A stretch of 64,000 nucleotides of DNA from Furcasterigmium furcatum. Taxonomy: Eukaryota; Ascomycota; Sordariomycetes; Glomerellales; Plectosphaerellaceae. Both the position numbers and the translations under genes were made by a program. The notes under the pieces were generated by a model. It had not been told where the DNA came from, did not search any database, and saw only the letters and a program-made list of their open reading frames with translations. How positions within the stretch are numbered: the stretch's first letter is position 1; every line of letters begins with the position of its first letter. Shown piece by piece: positions 57,604-64,000 of this stretch. Location of the stretch: positions 6,716,978-6,780,977 of the forward strand of contig BCIA01000001.1 in the NCBI GenBank assembly GCA_001599815.1, in the 5' to 3' direction.

Positions 57604-59473
57604 ATGAGCACCCCTCCGCCATCCCGAATTCTCGTCCCCTTGGACCAGCAGCTGTCCACACAATTCACCTGCCTCAGTGTCCTCCTCCTAGCCATCAATG
57701 ACTGCTACAGACAGATGAACGGGATCACCTACGCCTCTGGCCCAGAGCACGAGAGTCGCCTTCCAGAGTTCCAGATGTTCATCTGCAAGCTGGCTCAGGT
57801 CTGTGACTCGGAGAAGGGAGGTGATACCGTCACTGCTCTTATTCCATTGCAGGGACCGCGCGGACCCAACTATCTTTTCACGTCCAATGCCCGGAAGCAA
57901 TCGCAGCTGGACGAGACGAAGACATTCCTCTCTGACTTGCTCAGTTACGTGGGAACCAATCCTCAGAATCTCGGCCAGAAGCCGCTCCAAAAACAGGTAC
58001 TCTATAGTATTTTGGAGTTCAACTACCCTAGGGTCACGTTCTACCTCAAAACCCTCGCGGAGCGACTGGAGACGTGCATTCAGCATTGTCACCATGCTAG
58101 GGAGTCCATGGGCAAGTTTTCGCAATTTGCATCGTGTAGCAAAGACGGGCTGACGATTAACCCCTAGAATTAATCTCTCGGCTTGAGCTTCTCAGGGAAA
58201 AGTCACGGTTTCCCTGTGACATGGAGATTTCAAGCAATGCGAGGGACAAGTGTGAGTACCACTGACCCTTCTTATACCCACATTTTCTAGCGGCTGTCAT
58301 CCAATTCCGGAATGGTGTAATGGTCAACATTTGTCGCTCTCATCCCAAGATGACGGCGCCGACAGGCTCGGGGTTCAATTCCCCGTTCCGGAAGTTGCTT
58401 TTTGCTCCCTATTCCTCCAAGGACTCTGCTCCCGAGTCATTCGTTATGTTTTGGCCACTCGACTAACATGCGCTCAACCAGTTCTCAGCGACTGTGATGC
58501 CCTCATCCGGATCATCCACGACACCAAGTCTCACCCAGTGGCCAAGAAGATAAACGAGTACGCCGAGGAGGTATCAGAACGGAGCGAGACTTGGTGTGAG
58601 CTTCGCCATTTCCTTGGGAGGCTTCATTCATACCGCCAGGCGGCCGAGGTCATCGTTGAGGCTTGCCAAAAGTGGCCGTCCATGTTCAAGGGCTTCACGG
58701 TGACCTCCCACGCTTCGGCACGAGCATCACGCTCGGCGCCCCCTGTCGAGTTACCCACGCCGGCCGAGATCATCAACAGAGCATTCCCGGGCTCCAACTA
58801 TGCGGAGTACGATCAGGAGATTGACGTTCTTCGAACGTATGGCTTGGACGAGAAGCTCCTCAGCTACTTCCAGAAGGCGACGAAGACGACGGTCCACTCC
58901 GAGGTGAACCTCGGACATCACCTGGTCCAGCAGGGGATGACGGACCCCTCGCACTTCTGGAACGAGTCCATGTTCATCGGCACGAGCAAGCCCACGTGCC
59001 GCCTGTGTCACTACTACTTCAAAGACCCGGACAACGACTTCCAGGTGCAGGGTCCTCACATGAACCTGTACCAGAAGTGGCGTCTCCCGGAGGTTTTCGA
59101 GGACGAGGGCCCAGAGGTCGCGCAGAGGCGAGACGAGATTGCGATTGAGATGGTGGATCAGTTACGGGACGACGTCCTGCAGACTCTCAAGGAGAGGTTC
59201 GCGCGTTGGAAGAGAAACGACTCTCGCACGGATTCCCGCGGGTTCACGGCGGAGGCGCCGGGCTCGGATCGGACCGTTCGTAGCGACGGCCAGACCTCCA
59301 ATTTCCGGCTGGCGGTCGGAAGCGAGAGGGTGAGGGGAGGTATAGACAGGGTGCCCAGGCAGTCTTCTTCTTCTTATGCGGGCTCGTCGACTCGGGGATA
59401 TGACGAGTGGACTGAGGTTGAGAGTCGCTATCTGAGCGACGTGGAGGAGAACGGGGCTTCGTTGAGGGGATGA
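57604..59473 (+). CDS. OTT_1508-like nucle(os)ide/nucleic-acid deaminase family protein
   Basis: About 525 aa from three exons: 57604-58133, 58196-58251 and 58482-59473. The N-terminal half is a helical region of unknown role (YPRVTFYLKTLAERLETCIQ). The C-terminal domain has the zinc-deaminase signature: His-Ser-Glu in TTVHSEVNLGHHLVQQG (about H334/E336) and Pro-Thr-Cys-x-x-Cys in IGTSKPTCRLCHYYF (C368/C371), followed by GPHMNLYQKWRLP. This layout is that of the OTT_1508-like deaminase family known from bacterial toxins and expanded in fungi (family knowledge). Substrate is unknown. Intron 1 is uncertain (donor GTGTAG); a frame ELISRLELLREK just upstream of exon 2 hints at a 2-nt frameshift instead. 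Intron 2 (230 nt) contains a tRNA gene. Confidence 0.65.
58306..58393 (+). tRNA. tRNA-Glu(CTC) with a 16-nt intron
   Basis: Complete cloverleaf: acceptor stem TCCGGAA (58306-58312) pairs with TTCCGGA (58386-58392), discriminator A; D arm GTGT/ACAT; anticodon stem TGTCG/CGACA; T arm CGGGG-TTCAATT-CCCCG. The anticodon CTC is at 58339-58341. The anticodon loop is 23 nt long; removing 58343-58358 after position 37 leaves the normal 7-nt loop, so this is a canonical nuclear tRNA intron. The tRNA lies wholly inside intron 2 of the deaminase-like gene, same strand. Confidence 0.93.
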
Positions 59474-60256
59474 GGGCGTGATGGCAGTCACTGAATCAGG
59501 CCATCTAGAGTTTCGATTTATTGTGCAATTAGTTGCTGTCTGTGTGAGACATGAATTATAGTCTTCCATCTTCTTGGTAGTGGCCTCATCGTTGGTTGGC
59601 CTCACTCAACCCTCGGCGTTCTTCCGTTATGATAGTGGCCGCCGTCGGGGAATGTCTCAGACGGCCCAATTATCCCCTTCCAGACATCCCCCGAGCACCA
59701 TGCAACCTCCCCCGAGGGACTGGTCTTGGGGAGATCTGCGCCCTAGAATGACGGTCTGGAAGCATGGATATGGTCATGCGGCCCCCTGTCCGGCGGCCGG
59801 GCGAATCTCCGGAGCGGCCTCCGGCGCAACCCCCAAGGCATACTCTTACGACCACAAAGTCCCGGGTGCATGTCACTGCCTCATCTCAGCGGGCCGAAAG
59901 CTATCCCATCCCGTTGGGGCGGCTCAGACGGACTCTGCGGGCCGATGAGCAGTATCTTACCAATAATCTCGGCGATCTTGGGACCGGGAGGACACAATGC
60001 CGCGAGTAACAGCAGACACCGAGGGCTCTATCCTGCGGCGAATGGTTCGGACGTGGCGGACTCGGCTCCTTGTTCCACCTGGAGTACTTGAAGTACAGGC
60101 AGTATCTACAGCTTCCTCGGTGTCTCGGTAGGCCCGCTGTCCACAGTTCATCAGTGTCGTGCTTTTGGTCGACGTCTCGGTCAACGCAGCGCTTTTTCTC
60201 CACGTATCGCAGCCGTTTTTATCACTTCTCTGCTCGAAACACCTCTCAGAATTACC
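59474..60256. other. Intergenic region
   Basis: About 0.8 kb with no supported gene between two plus-strand genes. The right end is the leader of the GH88 gene with a good ATG context (ATTACCATGT). Confidence 0.4.
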
Positions 60257-62026
60257 ATGTCTCCCGCAGCGGCCGTATCGCCCGATGCCAGCGCCTACAA
60301 GGGCCGGAAGAGGGGTGCAGATGACGACGAGGCCTGGACCAAGGCAGCGGCCGACGGCGACGCCTATCCGGTTCGTCTCTATTCAAAGGGCTGTTACTCA
60401 AGTCATTTACTTATTCAAACATAGAAACGAACAAGAGTTTCGCCTCGCCAGCTCAAGAAGACCGGTCTCGCGACACCGCCAAGTGCTCAGCTCACCGAAA
60501 GCAAGGAGACCGATCCCCTGTCCGCTCTGCTCTATTCTCCCCAAATAACCACAAAGATCTGGGGAGTTGCACAGCAAAGCTTCTCACTGGTAAGAGTCTT
60601 CCAGGTATCATCATCATCGAGAGGGGATACTGATCTCAGTAGCTCTCGCCGCCCACTTTGTTCCCTGAGTACACCAAGCCCGGAGGAACAAAATACGTCT
60701 ACCGTGAGCAGGACTTCTGGACTAGCGGGTTCTTCCCTGGCTGCCTCTACCTCCTGTTAGAGCGTCGCCACAGGTACAAACACAGGTTGCTTCAGCTTCG
60801 CGAGACTACCTCCAGCGGGTCAGAGACCGACTCGACATCATCGACGGCATCCGAGGACAGCGAGCCTGACATCCTTCACCTGGAGTTTGCATGCAAGTGG
60901 TGGACGGAGAAGCTCCATGCCAACGCCAAGCTGACATACACGCATGACCTTGGATTCATGATTGCTCCCTGGGCCAGCCTGGCCTGGGATCTTCACCACG
61001 ACCCTCGCTCGTACCAGACCATGCTCACCGCCGCGAAGTCTCTCTACGACCGCTACGACGACAGGATCGGCAGCATGCGTTCCTGGGACTTTTGCGTCAC
61101 CAAGAGGTATTCGTTCACGAAGCCTGAGGATGGATTCCTGGTCATCATCGTACGTCCTGAACACAACTCTCCTCCACCGTCCTTGCATAGCACCCTCTAA
61201 CCTGCTCCTTTCCCAGGACAACATGATGAACCTCGACCTCGTATTCTGGGCTGCTAAGGAGTTCAACGACCCCGACATGTACAACGCCGCCGTCAAGCAC
61301 GCGCAGACGTCCCGGAAGTACCACATCCTGGAGGACTTCTCGACCTGCCACGTCGTTATCTTCGAGAACGACACGGGCGAGTTCCGCTCCCGCATCACCA
61401 ACCAGGGCTTCAGCGACACATCGGCCTGGACGCGCGGGCAGGCATGGGCCATCGCCGGCTTCGCGCAGACCTACGGCTGGACGCGGGACCTCTCATTCCT
61501 GCAGACCTCCATCTCCTGCGCCGAGTTCTTCCTCAAGGAGCTCCCGTCCTCGCGCATCCCGCCGTGGGACTACCGCGCCCCCGAGGAGGAGGGCAGGGAC
61601 CGGCCCACGGACACGAGCGCCGCCGTCATCGCGGCGTACGGCATGATCCTGATCCACGAGGCGCTTGGCGCCCTCGGCCGCGAGGCGGAGGACAAGATCG
61701 GCAACGGGCGCGACTGGCTCGAGGACGCGCTCGACATCGTCCGCGCCGTCGGGTCGAAGCACATGAACGGCGCGGGCGCGTACCGCAAGTCGCAGCGCAC
61801 GATACAGACGGTCGAGCGCGGCGAGGTCACGGAGGACGTCGGGCTCGAGGTCGACATGGGCGACGAGTGCGAGACGATCCTCAACGGCGCCACGATCAAC
61901 AACTACGAGTTCGCGCCGAGGAGGTGGGCGAACCACGGGCTCGTGTATGCCGACTACTACTTCCTGCTCATAGGGAACAAGCTGCTGGCGATGGGACTGG
62001 ACGCGAAGCTGAGGGGGCTGTACTGA
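60257..62026 (+). CDS. GH88 unsaturated glucuronyl hydrolase
   Basis: 531-aa enzyme that removes 4,5-unsaturated uronic acids from the ends of oligosaccharides made by polysaccharide lyases. Four exons: 60257-60370, 60425-60589, 60643-61149 and 61217-62026. There is no signal peptide, so it is likely intracellular; the first ~50 residues are polar and unique. The (alpha/alpha)6 barrel landmarks are VYREQDFWTSGFFPGCLYLL, YTHDLGFM (catalytic-type Asp, about D195), IIDNMMNLDLVFWAA (second Asp, about D263), DTSAWTRGQAWAIAGFAQTY and ANHGLVYADYYFL. An extra acidic Ser-rich loop (SGSETDSTSSTASEDSEPD) interrupts the domain near residue 160. Working partners would be pectin or glycosaminoglycan-type lyases elsewhere in the genome. 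Confidence 0.92.
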
Positions 62027-62230
62027 TGGATGGCACATGGTGTCTACGACGAGATGGGAGGAGGCGGCAGACTTTGAGGTGAAGTAAGTAGAATTTGGCA
62101 CACATGGCTTCTGTACATCATTTCAAGAATGGAATTGCATCGACTTAGAGGTCGCAATCATTTTAAATTTCCCAGGGAAAAGAATCCGGTGCCTCTGAGT
62201 ATCCTCTTCATTACTCTGCGCAGCCGCACC

Positions 62231-64000
62231 TCATTGCTGCTGATGCTGCTTCTCCGGCTGTCCCGAGAACATGCTGATCCGCTGCGTGGGCAGGAAGGAA
62301 TAGTCCAGGTACGCGCTCAGATCCTCGAAGTTATGCGCCGCCGAGCCGCCCATGTTCCCCTGGCGGCCGTCGTACGGCTGCATCCCGGGGACCGTCGCCG
62401 CCCCTGGCACGGGGGACGACACGGCCGTCGGGCCCCTGCTCGACTGCTGGTGGTAGAACGAGACCGGCAGGGGAGGGAAGGCCAGGGACATGCTGTCGGG
62501 CGACGCGTCCTGGTCGAAGTCGACGATGCCGGTGTAGTCCGGGAAGCCCCCCTCCTGCTGGTTCGCGCCGCCGCCCATGCCCGTCATGCGGCTGTTGGCG
62601 GCGTGCTGCATCTCGGCCATGGAGGAGCCCGGGTTCGGCGTCGCGCCGCCCATCTCGGGCTTGGGATCGTCCGAGTACACGGCCTGCCGCAGGTCGAGGA
62701 CGGCGTAGCCCTGCTCGCGCGCGCGGAGGAGGCGGCGGGCGAACTTCCTGGCCAGGTTGTCGGCGGTGTCGTCGGGGCCGTTCCAGCGGCGCGACATCTC
62801 GACGAGGCTCTGGACGAGGGAGTCGAAGGCCGTCGCGAGGGGCACGCTGTAGTACGCCGAGTGGGCGAGGAACATGCGGCCGCAGATGAAGAGGCAGAAG
62901 GCGAACTGGGGGTTCGTGAGGGCGGTCGACCCCTGGAGGAACTTCTCGGCGATGATGGCCACTTCCGTCGCGGCGGCAAGGCAGGTCTCCGAGCTCGAGC
63001 CCGAGGGGAGCCGGAGGCCGCTTGCCTGCCACTCGGGCATCGGGTAGGCGATGCCCTGGTGAAGAAGGACGACGGCCGTGTTGTGTGAGATGTGGGCGAG
63101 GGTGAGGTTGGGGTCGAGGATGCCGTCGCGGTTCAGCGCGCAGGCTTCTCTCCATTGTTCCGGGAGGAAGATCTTCCACCTGTGCTTCCGCGTGAGCTCG
63201 ATGATTCTCAGCTGGATGGTACGGGGGATACATACTGCACAAGTCGCAGGTCCAGCTGCTTGAACTTCAGAAGCCACATCTGGACTTCTTGCGGCCTCGA
63301 GACGTCGACGCCCTGTTGAAGGAAGAACGACGTTACCAGACTCAGGCTCTCCGTCGCCTCGATGCAGTAGGCGAAGCCGCCTAGAGAATCCTGCGCCTCA
63401 CCCTCCGGCCGCGCAGTGGGCAGGGCACCAGCCGCGCCGCCAGACTGGTCTGCCACTCCAAAGTACGGCGTCGGCGTCTGCAGTGGCTCTCCCGCCTCCC
63501 ACAGCGCTCCCTCGCAGGGCAACCGTCGTTTGACGTCTGCGCTTGTCAGGGAGAAGTTCCACCCTGTCGCGATGCTGCAGAAGCGATCTAGGAGGAAGGT
63601 ATTCCAGAAGACGCGTCTGCGCTCTTCTCTCTCGCTCCAGTTTCTCGCTGGGGGTAGGAAAGCCATGCGCTTGATCAGGACCCTCGCCGGGGGCGGGAGA
63701 TCCTCATCCTCTACGCTGAGCTGCAGCTGCTCGACTGTCCGGGTCATGCTTCCTACGATTGACTTGGGCTGCTGTTAGAAGGCAGAGCACAGATAGACGT
63801 CTTAGGCAGTACTTACCCATGACGAGGGGCCTCGGCCATTTCCGATCTATTTGGAATATTAGGACCAGAGCGAGGCGAACAACAAGTGTAGGGCACCCAC
63901 GGTGTCAAAAGCGCATATGATCAGGGCCTGGAGGCTCTCGACCGAGAAAGCGTCCATGCTCTCCAGAATGACGGCCTGCCTGTGCTGCTTGGCCAGCCGA
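62231..64000 (-). CDS. Fungal-specific transcription factor (5' end outside window)
   Basis: C-terminal part of a Zn2Cys6-type regulator; the DNA-binding cluster would lie beyond base 64000. Exons on the minus strand: 64000-63901, 63846-63817 (a 30-nt microexon, IGNGRGPSSW), 63768-63236 and 63179-62231. The PF04082-type middle domain is evident: LQALIICAFDT, SIVGSMTRTVEQLQL and RRRVFWNTFLLDRFCSIATG followed by WNFSLTSADVKRRLPCEG. After the domain the protein has LAHISHNTAVVLLHQGIAYP and a Gly/Gln/Pro-rich tail ending in HQQQ. It resembles XlnR-neighbour or CAZyme regulators in layout only; its neighbour GH88 is convergent and could be a target by proximity, which is speculation. Confidence 0.82.

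Noticed and set aside
62129..63088. 319-aa plus-strand ORF as a gene
   Set aside because: Shadow of the minus-strand transcription factor; Gly/Arg/Ala-rich without motifs.
1..64000. CRISPR arrays, bacterial operons, rRNA genes or intact transposons
   Set aside because: No spaced direct-repeat array, ribosome binding sites, rRNA stretch, terminal inverted repeats or transposase/reverse transcriptase frame was seen; the sequence is fungal nuclear DNA.

Overview
The window is nuclear DNA of a filamentous ascomycete (Pezizomycotina, most likely a sordariomycete). Genes are split by short GT-AG introns of about 50-80 nt, third codon positions are GC-rich, and the families present fit: a CTF1-like Zn2Cys6 factor, fungal-type lysine biosynthesis, fungal mitoribosomal proteins, an AA9 LPMO, a GH88 hydrolase and an ADP1-type ABC transporter. 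Exon borders were placed by eye from splice signals and reading frame, so individual junctions may be off by one alternative site.

Left part (1-16.8 kb) is ordinary gene-dense housekeeping DNA: a partial CTF1-like regulator (-), a SET-domain protein (+), mitochondrial elongation factor G (+) convergent with homoisocitrate dehydrogenase (-), a long disordered conserved protein (+), mitoribosomal uS8m (-) and a conserved fungal protein with a Pro/Gln-rich tail (+).

The segment from about 16.8 to 27.5 kb is an accessory island with damaged genes. A LysM-WSC pseudogene (-) lies head-to-head with the 3' part of a GH18 killer-toxin-like chitinase pseudogene (+), whose C-terminal region resembles a NucA/NucB-type nuclease. 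Beyond it lies a mirror-image arrangement: chitinase tail exon (+) and unknown gene A (-) on the left, unknown gene B (+, paralogue of A) and a second copy of the tail (-) on the right, symmetric about position ~23,740. This is the best candidate here for an undescribed system.

From 27.8 to 37.7 kb the DNA is again conserved: an aminotransferase (-), an ADP1-like EGF/ABC transporter (+), mitoribosomal mS26 (-) and the ribosome-assembly GTPase NOG2 (+), the last two sharing a divergent promoter. From 37.7 to 47.5 kb it is patchy: a carboxylesterase pseudogene, a small unknown gene, a degraded repeat-protein gene, an AA9 LPMO and a C2H2 zinc-finger gene interrupted by an in-frame TAG.

The right part (47.8-64 kb) has DNA polymerase kappa (-), battenin/BTN1 (-), an F-box-like protein (+), a type II membrane putative glycosyltransferase (+), an OTT_1508-like deaminase gene (+) whose second intron contains a complete intron-bearing tRNA-Glu(CTC), a GH88 unsaturated glucuronyl hydrolase (+) and a partial fungal transcription factor (-) running off the end.
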